A stretch of DNA of 36,743 bases from CAZGMN01 sp964645765 (GTDB lineage: Bacteria; Acidobacteriota; Aminicenantia; Aminicenantales; Aminicenantaceae): contig CAZYBE010000033.1 of assembly GCA_964645765.1 (NCBI GenBank), forward strand, positions 1 to 36,743. Direction: 5' to 3'. Below are positions 16,431 through 24,721 of this stretch, in pieces. A program made the translations under genes and the position numbers. How positions within the stretch are numbered: the first letter of the stretch is position 1; every line of letters starts with the position of its first letter. The notes under the pieces were generated by a model. It saw nothing but the letters and a program-made list of their open reading frames with translations. It had not been told where the DNA came from and searched no databases.

Positions 16431-17524
16431 AAGAGAAAAAAGTGATCATCAGCGGCGGAGGAACAGCAGGCCACATCTACCCTGCTCTGGTTGTCGGCAA
16501 TAAACTCAAAGAAAAAGAATCAAACCTTCTTTTGACCTATGTCGGCAGCAGCCGGAGCATCGAAAAAGAAATCATGGAGCATCATCGGGTGAATTTCATC
16601 CCCTTGAAAATCGAAGGAATCAAAGGCAGAGGTTTTAAATCCATCAAATCTTTTCTCTTCCTTCCCCTCTGCTTCGTCAAGTCCTTCTTCATCCTCGTCC
16701 GTATCAAACCCGACCTGGTCATCGGAGCCGGAGGTTTCAGCTCCGGGCCCATTGTCCTTCTCGCTTCCTGGATGAAAATCCCCACCCTGATTCTCGAACA
16801 AAACCTCCACCCCGGATTCACCAACAGGGTTCTGCGGCCCTGGATAAAAAAAGCAGTTGTCTCATTCAGAAATTCTCTGCCTTATTTCAAGGGAAAAGGA
16901 GTACTCATCGGAAATCCGGTGAGAGAAGAGTTTTACCATCTTCTTCCAAAGCAAAAAACAAGCTCCCTGACTTTGCTTATCTTCGGCGGAAGCCAGGGCT
17001 CTCATTTTTTGAACAAGGCCCTGACCTCAACTCTCCCTCTTCTTGAAAAGGAAAAAGAGAACTTTATCATCTTCCATCAGACAGGCGAGAAGGATTTTGA
17101 ATGGGTCAAGGCGAGCTACATTCAAGCCGGGTTTAAAAAGGCGACTGTGGCTCCCTATTTTTTTGACATGGCCGATTATTTTCAAAAATCGGATTTGATT
17201 ATCAGCCGAGCTGGTGCGACGACAGTTGCCGAGCTCATCGCTTCCAACAAGGCTTCTCTGCTTATTCCTTTCGCCAAGGCAGCAGAAAACCATCAGGCCT
17301 TCAACGCAAGACAGCTGGAGGAAGTCAGGGCCGCTGAGGTCATCCTCGAAGAGGAATTCACCCCGCAGCTCTTGGCCGATAAAATTCTCTCTTTCCTGAA
17401 AAACAAAGAAAAGATAAGCCAGATGGAAAAGAACCTGGCTCAGCTCCGAACAGAGAGCGTGGCCGAGAAAATATCCGACCTTTGCTTTGAACTTATGGCA
17501 GGAAAAGGAGTCATCGAGTGGTAA
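16427..17524 (+). CDS. murG: MurG, lipid II-forming GlcNAc transferase
   Basis: About 365 residues from ATG 16427, which overlaps the ftsW stop; an upstream in-frame start at 16370 would add residues coded inside ftsW and is rejected. MurG transfers GlcNAc to lipid I at the inner membrane face. The N-terminal glycine loop is GGGTAGHIYPA (10-20). GAGGFSSGP and EQNLHPGFTNR follow, and the C-terminal donor-binding half has FGGSQGS and ISRAGATTVAEL. murC begins seven bases before the murG stop codon ends. Confidence 0.96.
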   Translation: MKEKKVIISGGGTAGHIYPALVVGNKLKEKESNLLLTYVGSSRSIEKEIMEHHRVNFIPLKIEGIKGRGFKSIKSFLFLPLCFVKSFFILVRIKPDLVIGAGGFSSGPIVLLASWMKIPTLILEQNLHPGFTNRVLRPWIKKAVVSFRNSLPYFKGKGVLIGNPVREEFYHLLPKQKTSSLTLLIFGGSQGSHFLNKALTSTLPLLEKEKENFIIFHQTGEKDFEWVKASYIQAGFKKATVAPYFFDMADYFQKSDLIISRAGATTVAELIASNKASLLIPFAKAAENHQAFNARQLEEVRAAEVILEEEFTPQLLADKILSFLKNKEKISQMEKNLAQLRTESVAEKISDLCFELMAGKGVIEW

Positions 17525-18906
17525 AAAGCGTCTATCGCAAGCTTAAGCACATCCACATGATTGGAATTGGCGGCACAGGGATGAACGGCATCGCTGAGGT
17601 ACTCCTGAACATCGGCTACAAGGTCTCGGGAACAGATATCGAACCAAACGAGGCAACCCATCGCCTGGCCCGTCTCGGAGCAGAAATATCCATCGGCCAC
17701 AGCGGCGAAAAGGTCGTGGGGGCTGATGTCATCGTTGTTTCCTCGGCCATCAAGGAAGACAATGTCGAAGTCCAGGAAGCCAAGCGCCGGAAAATACTGG
17801 TCATTCCCCGGGCAGAAATGCTGGCAGAGTTGATGCGGATGAAATATGGAATTGCTGTGGCAGGCTCGCACGGCAAAACAACGACAACTTCGATGATAGC
17901 CCAAGTCCTCGAATCAGGCGGTTATGACCCGACCATCATCGTCGGCGGACGATTAAACACTGTCGGCGCCCATGCCAAGCTCGGCGCCGGGGACTTCATG
18001 GTTGCCGAAGCCGATGAAAGCGACCGCTCTTTCCTGCTTCTCTCTCCTTTTATCGCTGTGCTGACCAATCTGGACGACGAACATTTGGACCAGTACAAAA
18101 CCGTGGATGAGATCAAAAAAGCATTTGTCAATTTTGCCAACAAAGTTCCCTTCTACTGCCCCATCATCCTCTGTCTCGATGACAGCAACCTCCAGAGTCT
18201 CGTTCCGTCTCTGACCCGAAGAGTCATCAGCTACGGATTTTCCACTCAGGCCGATATCTTCAGCCGAGACATGGAATTTGAAAAATTCTCAAGCACTTCG
18301 GCCCTTTACTGGAAAGGAAAAAAACTGGGGCAGATGAGGCTCAATGTTCCTGGCAATCATAACGTCTTGAATGCCATGGCTGCCTTTGCCGTCGGCCTGG
18401 ACCTGGACCTGGAGCCTCAGCTTATCCTTCAGGCCCTGGAAAGCTACAGAGGCGCGGGCCGCCGCTTCGAGCTAAAGAAAGAAGTCGACGGAATCATGAT
18501 CATCGAAGATTATGCCCATCATCCCACAGAAGTCAAAGCCACCCTCAATGCCGCCAAGAGAGGCTGGGCACAAAGGGTTGTTGCTGTCTTCCAGCCGCAC
18601 CGCTACAGCCGCCTTTCGCTGCTTGCGAAAAAGTTCGCAACCTCGTTCAACCAGGCTGATGTTCTCATCGTCACCGAAATCTATCCGGCAGGGGAAACAC
18701 CCATCGCCGGCGTCACCGGCAGAGCTCTCTTCGAGGAAATCGAGCATTTTGGGCACAAGAATGTCCTTTTCGAGCCCAAAAAAGAAAAAATACCTTCTCT
18801 TCTGGCTAAGATCGCTCAGAAGGAAGACATGATTCTCATCCTGGGAGCTGGAAACATATACCAGATCATTCCAGACCTGGTAAAGGCTTTGGAAGAGAGA
18901 GGATAG
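17518..18906 (+). CDS. murC: UDP-MurNAc:L-alanine ligase MurC
   Basis: 462 residues, starting at GTG 17518 inside the end of murG. MurC starts the stem peptide by adding L-Ala to UDP-MurNAc. The N-terminal nucleotide fold reads HMIGIGGTGMNGIAEVL. The P-loop is GSHGKTTTT (116-124), followed by EADESDRSF, and DYAHHPTEV opens the C-terminal domain. It is a plain MurC with no D-Ala ligase fusion. In many bacteria murB and ddl follow; here ftsQ follows after three bases. Confidence 0.96.
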   Translation: MVKSVYRKLKHIHMIGIGGTGMNGIAEVLLNIGYKVSGTDIEPNEATHRLARLGAEISIGHSGEKVVGADVIVVSSAIKEDNVEVQEAKRRKILVIPRAEMLAELMRMKYGIAVAGSHGKTTTTSMIAQVLESGGYDPTIIVGGRLNTVGAHAKLGAGDFMVAEADESDRSFLLLSPFIAVLTNLDDEHLDQYKTVDEIKKAFVNFANKVPFYCPIILCLDDSNLQSLVPSLTRRVISYGFSTQADIFSRDMEFEKFSSTSALYWKGKKLGQMRLNVPGNHNVLNAMAAFAVGLDLDLEPQLILQALESYRGAGRRFELKKEVDGIMIIEDYAHHPTEVKATLNAAKRGWAQRVVAVFQPHRYSRLSLLAKKFATSFNQADVLIVTEIYPAGETPIAGVTGRALFEEIEHFGHKNVLFEPKKEKIPSLLAKIAQKEDMILILGAGNIYQIIPDLVKALEERG

Positions 18907-18909
18907 CGA

Positions 18910-19779
18910 ATGGCGACTCAAGTCAATCCAACCTTAAGACACAGGATTCGCTCTTCCTTTCCCGAAGCTTTTTATTTCCAGCGAAGAGAAGAGGAAGTCA
19001 AGAGAAAAAAAATCCAGAGGAGGGTTAAGCTGAAATTATTCCATATTCTTCTCTTCTTCCTTCTTTTGGGTGGAACATTCTACTCTATACAACGAATCTA
19101 TCTTTTCCTGATTTCTTGGGATAATCTAAATATCAAAGAGACAATCATCGTCTGCTCCAAGAACGAAGTCAGAGAAGAAATTCAACAATCTCTAAAAGGG
19201 AAAAATCTGGGAAATATTTTTCTCCTCGACATCGGTCATCTCCAGGAAGCAATTCGAGCTTTCCGCTGGGTCGAAGAGGTGAGGGTCAGAAAAATCTTTC
19301 CCTGCACCTTGAACATCGAAATCAAGGAAAGAACTCCCTTTGCTTTCTTAAAAAAAGAAAGTCTTGACCTTATCGATAGATGGGGAGTCGAGCTTGAAAA
19401 AGTTGAATCCGAAGAAACGATGGACCTTCCCGTACTTATCGATTCGAATGAATTTCAAAAAGACTTCAAAGAAAAACTCAAACTGGCCTGGGAATGTCTC
19501 AGCAGTTTATCGCCTTCAGAAAAAAACCTGATTGAGGTTATAGACCTTACAGATTGTGAGAATATCACTGTCCAACTCAAAAATGATGAGACACGACTCG
19601 TGCTCGGCAACGACCAGTATTCGTCCAAGCTCAAGCTTTTCGCGGCTTACAGGGCTGAGCTCGAAAAGTTTGGAGAGCTTGAATATGCTGACCTCCGCTT
19701 CCCCCGCAGGCTCTACTTCAAACTCAAGGCAGCGACTGGCCAGGAATCTATTCCCAGCGCTTACAAGGAGGCTCATTGA
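18910..19779 (+). CDS. ftsQ: FtsQ/DivIB division protein with POTRA domain
   Basis: 289 residues. A basic cytoplasmic tail of ~45 residues is followed by one membrane helix (about 47-65, FHILLFFLLLGGTFYSI). The POTRA domain, about residues 73-140, contains the KNLGNIFLLD and VEEVRVRKIFPCTLNIEIKE elements, and a beta domain follows. FtsQ links FtsL to early division proteins. The family is poorly conserved; the call rests on topology, the POTRA pattern and its place just before ftsA. AAGGAGG for ftsA lies inside its last codons. Confidence 0.9.
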   Translation: MATQVNPTLRHRIRSSFPEAFYFQRREEEVKRKKIQRRVKLKLFHILLFFLLLGGTFYSIQRIYLFLISWDNLNIKETIIVCSKNEVREEIQQSLKGKNLGNIFLLDIGHLQEAIRAFRWVEEVRVRKIFPCTLNIEIKERTPFAFLKKESLDLIDRWGVELEKVESEETMDLPVLIDSNEFQKDFKEKLKLAWECLSSLSPSEKNLIEVIDLTDCENITVQLKNDETRLVLGNDQYSSKLKLFAAYRAELEKFGELEYADLRFPRRLYFKLKAATGQESIPSAYKEAH

Positions 19780-21002
19780 TGCCTAAAAACAATTATATTG
19801 TCGGACTTGACATCGGAACAAAAAAAATTGCGGCGATTATCGGGGAAATCACAAGGGAGAATAAAGTCGAGATTATCGGCATTGGGACAGCCGAATCCAG
19901 GGGATTAAGAAAAGGCGTTGTCGTCAACCTGGACAGCACAGTTGATTCTATCAAAAAGGCCCAGGAAGAGGCCGAGCTCATGGCAGGAGTCGAGATTGAT
20001 TCGGCCTTTGTCGGAATCTCAGGTGCTCATATCAAAAGCTTCAACTCCAGGGGCGTGATTGCCGTCTCCGGCAAAAACAGGGAGATCAGCCATGAAGATA
20101 TCAAAAGGGTCATCGAACAGTCCAAAGCCTTGTCCATCCCGCCTGATAGAGAAATCATCCATATCATTCCCCAGGAATATGTGGTCGACGACCAGGATGG
20201 AATCAAAGACCCTCTGGGAATGAGCGGAATAAAGCTCGAGGTCAATGTTCACATCGTGACCAGTGCCACGACCTCAGTCCAAAACCTGAGAACCTGTGTG
20301 GCTCGAGCCGGCATCGAGATCGAACAGGTTGTCCTCAATCAAATCGCCTCGAGCACCTCGACCCTCACTCACGACGAAATGGAGCTCGGGGTGGGCATGA
20401 TCGACATCGGAGGAGGGACAACAGAGATAGCCATCTTTGAACGAGGCAGCCTCTGGTACACATCGATCATTCCCATTGGAGGCGATAATTTCACCAACGA
20501 CATCGCGGTTGGGCTCCGGACACCGATTCCTGAGGCGGAGAAAATAAAGAAAAAATTCGGCTGTGCATCGAGCCCCTTGCTCGATGAGCAGGAAACCATA
20601 GAAGTCCCTTCAGTCGGGAGGGGGAAAAAGGCTCGTGTCCTTTCCAGGCAACTCTTGGCCGATATCATCCAGCCCAGAGCCGAAGAAATCTTCCGGCTTG
20701 TTGACAACGACATCAAAAGGATGGGATACGAAAAATCCCTGAATTCTGGCATAGTCCTCACCGGGGGAACAGCCTTGCTCGAAGGGTTAGAAGAGGTTGC
20801 CGAGGAAATCTTCGACCTCCCTGTCAGACGAGGTGACCCTTCCGGTGCTGGAGGATTAGCGGACAGGGTTGGAACTCCTGACTATGCCACTTCCGTGGGC
20901 CTTATTCTTTATGGCTACAGCCAGTGGAAAGAAAAAGGCCTTTCTAAAGATAGGAAAAAAAGCCTTTGGGCCAAGATTAAAGATTGGCTCAAGGAAGCTT
21001 AG
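19779..21002 (+). CDS. ftsA: FtsA, actin-like division protein
   Basis: About 407 residues. The start ATG 19779 shares one base with the ftsQ TGA and lies seven bases after AAGGAGG; the TTG at 19776 is too close to that site. FtsA tethers FtsZ to the membrane. The actin-fold phosphate loops are YIVGLDIGTKKIAAI and GMIDIGGGTTEIAIF, with GIVLTGGTALLEG near the end. The inserted SHS2-type domain is present. The final SLWAKIKDWLKEA is an amphipathic membrane-targeting helix. Confidence 0.96.
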   Translation: MPKNNYIVGLDIGTKKIAAIIGEITRENKVEIIGIGTAESRGLRKGVVVNLDSTVDSIKKAQEEAELMAGVEIDSAFVGISGAHIKSFNSRGVIAVSGKNREISHEDIKRVIEQSKALSIPPDREIIHIIPQEYVVDDQDGIKDPLGMSGIKLEVNVHIVTSATTSVQNLRTCVARAGIEIEQVVLNQIASSTSTLTHDEMELGVGMIDIGGGTTEIAIFERGSLWYTSIIPIGGDNFTNDIAVGLRTPIPEAEKIKKKFGCASSPLLDEQETIEVPSVGRGKKARVLSRQLLADIIQPRAEEIFRLVDNDIKRMGYEKSLNSGIVLTGGTALLEGLEEVAEEIFDLPVRRGDPSGAGGLADRVGTPDYATSVGLILYGYSQWKEKGLSKDRKKSLWAKIKDWLKEA

Positions 21003-21011
21003 GAGGGAAAA

Positions 21012-22223
21012 ATGTCTGAAGAAATAAAAGGCAAATTAAAATTCCACCTGGTGGAAGAGCGTCCCAATGCCAACATCAAGGTCATCGGCATCGGGGGCGG
21101 TGGAGGAAATGCCGTTAACCGCATGATCCAAACAGGAATCGAAGGAGTGGAATTTATCGCCATAAACACTGACCTTCAGGCTTTGAGCAACAACAACGCC
21201 AAACTCAAAATCCAGATTGGGCGCCAGCTCACCAAGGGCCTGGGGTCCGGAGGCAGGCCGGATATAGGGAAGGAAGCGGCAGTGGAGGATACAGAGAAAT
21301 TGATTGAGGTTCTGCAGGGTTCGGATATGGTCTTCTTGACAGCCGGCTTGGGAGGGGGCACAGGCACAGGTTCTACGCCAATCATGGCCAACCTTGCCAT
21401 GGAGATGGACATGCTGGTGATTGCCATTGTCACTCTTCCCTTCGAGTTTGAAGGAAAGGTCAGAGCTAAACAGGCCATGCAGGGCTTGGCCGAGCTAAAA
21501 TCTGCGGTGGATACAGTGATCTCTATCCCCAACGACCGGCTGCTTCAAACCGTCAACCTCGACACTTCCATCCAGGATGCCTTCAAAATGGCAGACGATG
21601 TCCTTCGCCAGGCTGTCCAGGGAATCTCTGACCTTATCACCAAGCCAGGATTGATCAACCTTGATTTTGCCGATGTCAAATCCATCATGAAAGGCATGGG
21701 CATGGCCTTCATGGGCACAGGAATGGCGTCTGGCGAAAACAAAGCTCTCGAGGCAGCAACACGGGCGATATCCAGTCCTCTTTTGATCGACAGCTCGATC
21801 GAGGGAGCCCAAGGAGTCTTGATCAACATCACCGGCGGCAAGGACTTGACTCTTCATGAAGTCTCAAAAGCGTCAGAGCTCATCCACAGCATGGCCCATC
21901 CTGAAGCCAACATCATCTTCGGGACTGTCATCGATGAAAACATGAAAGACACGGTCAAAGTGACAGTCATCGCCACTGGCTTTGAATCCTTTACCCAGAA
22001 GGAAGCTTACACTCCTGAAAGACTTTCCATGGCGCCCCGTAAAATAGCTCCTCGCTTCCCTGCCCAGAAGGAAACACCCCCTTATCCCTTCGAGCCAAAA
22101 GGAGGCGACACGCTCTGGAACAGGCCTGCCTGGGAAAAGCAGTGGGACCCTTATGAAACACCCTCTTTTATCAGAAGGAACAAGCTCACTCCTTTGAGAA
22201 AGACGCCTGATGAGATCAGCTGA
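21012..22223 (+). CDS. ftsZ: FtsZ, tubulin-like division GTPase
   Basis: 403 residues, preceded by AGGAGG at good spacing. It polymerises into the Z ring. Motifs: GIGGGGGNAVN (26-36), the tubulin signature GGGTGTG (114-120), and the synergy loop NLDFADVKSIM that completes GTPase sites between subunits. After a ~60-residue linker a C-terminal peptide of the usual kind appears (ETPSFIRRNK, about 382-391). The protein then runs on for 12 more residues instead of ending. The last four codons and stop are shared with hutI. Confidence 0.97.
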   Translation: MSEEIKGKLKFHLVEERPNANIKVIGIGGGGGNAVNRMIQTGIEGVEFIAINTDLQALSNNNAKLKIQIGRQLTKGLGSGGRPDIGKEAAVEDTEKLIEVLQGSDMVFLTAGLGGGTGTGSTPIMANLAMEMDMLVIAIVTLPFEFEGKVRAKQAMQGLAELKSAVDTVISIPNDRLLQTVNLDTSIQDAFKMADDVLRQAVQGISDLITKPGLINLDFADVKSIMKGMGMAFMGTGMASGENKALEAATRAISSPLLIDSSIEGAQGVLINITGGKDLTLHEVSKASELIHSMAHPEANIIFGTVIDENMKDTVKVTVIATGFESFTQKEAYTPERLSMAPRKIAPRFPAQKETPPYPFEPKGGDTLWNRPAWEKQWDPYETPSFIRRNKLTPLRKTPDEIS

Positions 22224-23499
22224 CCTGGCTGTTGCGAACTGTGGGCAACTCCTCACCTGCAAGGGAACAATTCCAAAAAGAAAAGAAGCACTCGGCGAGG
22301 TCGGTTTGCTCAAAAAAGGTTGTATTGCTTCTTATAAGGGAAAGATTGTTTTTGTCGGAGATGAGAGAGAGTTCCGCCGAGAGGTTCAGTTAGAAAAAAA
22401 TAGCCTCTGCCTTGAAGCAAAGGGACTGGTCGGGCTTCCCGGCTTTGTCGATTCCCACACCCATTTGCCTTTTGCCGGAACAAGAGAAGAAGAATTTGTT
22501 CTCCGGCTCAAAGGCTACACCTACCAGCAGCTTTCAGAAAAGGGGCTCGGCATTCAGACCACGGTCAAGGCTACAAGGGCTGCCTCAAAGAAAGAACTCC
22601 TCTCCCTCTGTCTTTCACGGCTCGACAGCATGCTCCTCCATGGCACAACCACGGTTGAAGCCAAAAGCGGCTACGGTTTGAACCTCAAGGACGAAATCAA
22701 ACAGCTTGAAACTTTGAAAGAGCTGTACAAGCTCCATCCGGTCGAGGTTATCCCCACCTTCATGGGCGCCCATGAAATCCCGTTAGAATATAAAGAGCGA
22801 AAAGACGATTACATCGAGCTCCTCATCCAAAAAATCCTTCCTGAAGTTAAAGAAAAAAATCTGGCTGAGTTCTTCGATGTCTTCTGTGAAAAAGGTGTTT
22901 TTTCTCTTGAAGAGACAAGAAAACTTATCAAAGCTGCCAAGAAAGCTGGGCTCAAAATCAAAATCCATGCTGATGAGTTCATCTCGCTTGGAGGAGCTCA
23001 GCTTGCCGCAGAGGAAGGAGCGATATCGGCTGAGCATCTCATCAAAATCAGCGAAGAGGGAATCCAGAAGCTTGCCCGCAGCTCAACAGCAGCCGTGCTC
23101 CTCCCGGCCGTCTCCTTTTTCCTGATGCTCGAGAAAAAGGCGCCGGCCCGAAGGCTCATCGATGAGGGAGCAGTTGTCGCTTTGGCCACAGACTTCAACC
23201 CCGGAAGCTCGATGACAGAATCCATGCTCTTTGTCCTCCAGCTCGGAGTCTTCACCTTGAGAATGGGCATCGAGGAAGCGATAAATGCCGCAACAGCTAA
23301 TGCGGCTTACGCCATTGACAGACATCAAGAAATAGGAAGCCTGGAAGTCGGGAAAAAAATGGACCTAATCCTCTGCGAAGCCCCCAATTACCCTACCCTC
23401 GTCTATCACTTAGGCATCAATCCCATCAAACACGTCATCAAGAACGGAAAGCTCGTGGTCAGGGAAGGGAAAATTGTGAGGGGAAATTCCTATCTCTAA
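22210..23499 (+). CDS. hutI: Imidazolonepropionase HutI
   Basis: 429 residues. This amidohydrolase-superfamily enzyme opens 4-imidazolone-5-propionate to N-formimino-L-glutamate, the third step of histidine breakdown. Metal and substrate motifs are DSHTHLPFAGTR (81-92), KSGYGLN, FMGAHEIPLEY, FCEKGVFSLEETR, KIHADEF and ATDFNPGSS. It starts 14 bases inside the end of ftsZ, in a different frame, so it is likely co-translated with the division genes. hutH, hutU and a formiminoglutamate enzyme are not in the window. It ends 10 bases before a convergent gene, with no clear terminator between. Confidence 0.95.
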   Translation: MRSADLAVANCGQLLTCKGTIPKRKEALGEVGLLKKGCIASYKGKIVFVGDEREFRREVQLEKNSLCLEAKGLVGLPGFVDSHTHLPFAGTREEEFVLRLKGYTYQQLSEKGLGIQTTVKATRAASKKELLSLCLSRLDSMLLHGTTTVEAKSGYGLNLKDEIKQLETLKELYKLHPVEVIPTFMGAHEIPLEYKERKDDYIELLIQKILPEVKEKNLAEFFDVFCEKGVFSLEETRKLIKAAKKAGLKIKIHADEFISLGGAQLAAEEGAISAEHLIKISEEGIQKLARSSTAAVLLPAVSFFLMLEKKAPARRLIDEGAVVALATDFNPGSSMTESMLFVLQLGVFTLRMGIEEAINAATANAAYAIDRHQEIGSLEVGKKMDLILCEAPNYPTLVYHLGINPIKHVIKNGKLVVREGKIVRGNSYL

Positions 23500-23509
23500 A
23501 AACCAAGAT

Positions 23510-24670
23510 TTAAATCGCAGTCTCAAGCGGCCTGCCCGGCCGAAGCTGTAGAAGAAATTCCTGACAAGGCAAGCACAGAATTCCGTGCCGGGAAAGCCGT
23601 TCTTTTCCGCGATAAAGAAACAAAGCGCGGGATTCGGGAAAATCTTTAAGAAAGGCTCGAAGCGAGCGCAAATCCTCATCACGGACTTTAGAGGTGTTTT
23701 TGACTTCAATCGCCCAAAATCCTTCTTCTCCATAAACAATAAAATCAACTTCAACCCCAGAGCGAGTCCTCCAGAAATAGATTTCGTTTTGGCTTGTTCC
23801 ATAGGCATTCCAGGCCCGGAGATGTTGAGCCACTAAGCCCTCCAATGTACATCCTTCAATTTCCTGCGGCTTGTCGAGCGGACCGCGCGACCTCAGAGAC
23901 TGATAGACCCCAGGATCGAAAAGATAAAATTTTGGATGTTCGCTAACTTGCCGTTTCGCTCTTTTCTTGAACATAGGTAATTTGAAGGCAATCAGCAAAT
24001 CTTCAAGAATCCCGACATAGCCTTCTACGGTCTTGCGCTCGATCTCACTTTCCCTGGCGATATTGCTGATACTCAGGATTGAGGCGTGGGAAAAGCTAAT
24101 GACTTCTAAAAATCGGGCGAAATTGCCGATGTTTCTTACCAGCCCTTCCATTTGAACTTCCTCTCTGAGATATAAGGCCGTGTAGCTTTTTAGAGATTCT
24201 TCAGGGTTTGATGAACCTAGAATTATAGGCAATAAACCAATATTTAGAGATTCTTCCAGTTCAAATCGAGGACCGAGCTCAGCGGCCATAAAAGGGTGCA
24301 GAGTTTTTAAAAGGGCTCTCCCTGCTAAGAGGTCAAAACCCGTGCGCTTGATTTTCCTTGCGCTCGATCCAGTCAAGACAAATTGGAATCCGTGCTTTTC
24401 TTCAATGAGTTGGTGAACGGGGTCGAGCAATTCCGGCACTTTCTGCACTTCATCAATAATGATTGTTTTAACTTTCGTCTGCCCCCGTACCAATTCGAGC
24501 AAAGTCTCTGGCTTGGCTGCAAAACGGCGAAAGACATCCGGCTCGAGGAGATTTATTAACAAGGCCTCCTTAAAAATTAAGCCTGCCCAAGTGGATTTTC
24601 CCGTTCCCCTTGGTCCGAAAAGAAAAAAACTCTCCCCTGGTGTTGATAAAAATCGGTCTATAATTTCCAT
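23510..24670 (-). CDS. AAA ATPase of the DUF4143 type
   Basis: About 386 residues from ATG 24670; an in-frame TTG at 24682 lies almost at the predicted transcription start. The P-loop FGPRGTGKST (18-27) and Walker B TIIIDEVQKV belong to the AAA_14 ATPase, followed by a sensor region LTGSSARKIKR. The C-terminal half is the DUF4143 domain with a nuclease-like core (SGVEVDFIVYGEEGFWAIEVKN), resembling PD-(D/E)xK folds. Such genes are widespread, patchily inherited and of unknown job. Its perfect promoter, short leader and lack of partners suggest an independent, perhaps mobile, unit. Confidence 0.88.
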   Translation of the reverse strand: MEIIDRFLSTPGESFFLFGPRGTGKSTWAGLIFKEALLINLLEPDVFRRFAAKPETLLELVRGQTKVKTIIIDEVQKVPELLDPVHQLIEEKHGFQFVLTGSSARKIKRTGFDLLAGRALLKTLHPFMAAELGPRFELEESLNIGLLPIILGSSNPEESLKSYTALYLREEVQMEGLVRNIGNFARFLEVISFSHASILSISNIARESEIERKTVEGYVGILEDLLIAFKLPMFKKRAKRQVSEHPKFYLFDPGVYQSLRSRGPLDKPQEIEGCTLEGLVAQHLRAWNAYGTSQNEIYFWRTRSGVEVDFIVYGEEGFWAIEVKNTSKVRDEDLRSLRAFLKDFPESRALFLYRGKERLSRHGILCLPCQEFLLQLRPGRPLETAI

Positions 24671-24691
24671 TTTGAGTCTCAATTTGGAGTT

Positions 24692-24719
24692 ATTATAACC
24701 AAAAATAAGATTTTGTCAA
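24692..24719 (-). promoter_or_regulatory. Consensus promoter of the AAA ATPase gene
   Basis: On the minus strand TTGACA (24714-24719), a 16-base spacer and TATAAT (24692-24697): both hexamers are perfect. The start of transcription is predicted near 24685, leaving a leader of only about 15 bases and no visible Shine-Dalgarno site before ATG 24670. The -35 lies two bases beyond the stop codon of the upstream gene. Confidence 0.8.
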
Positions 24720-24721
24720 TT

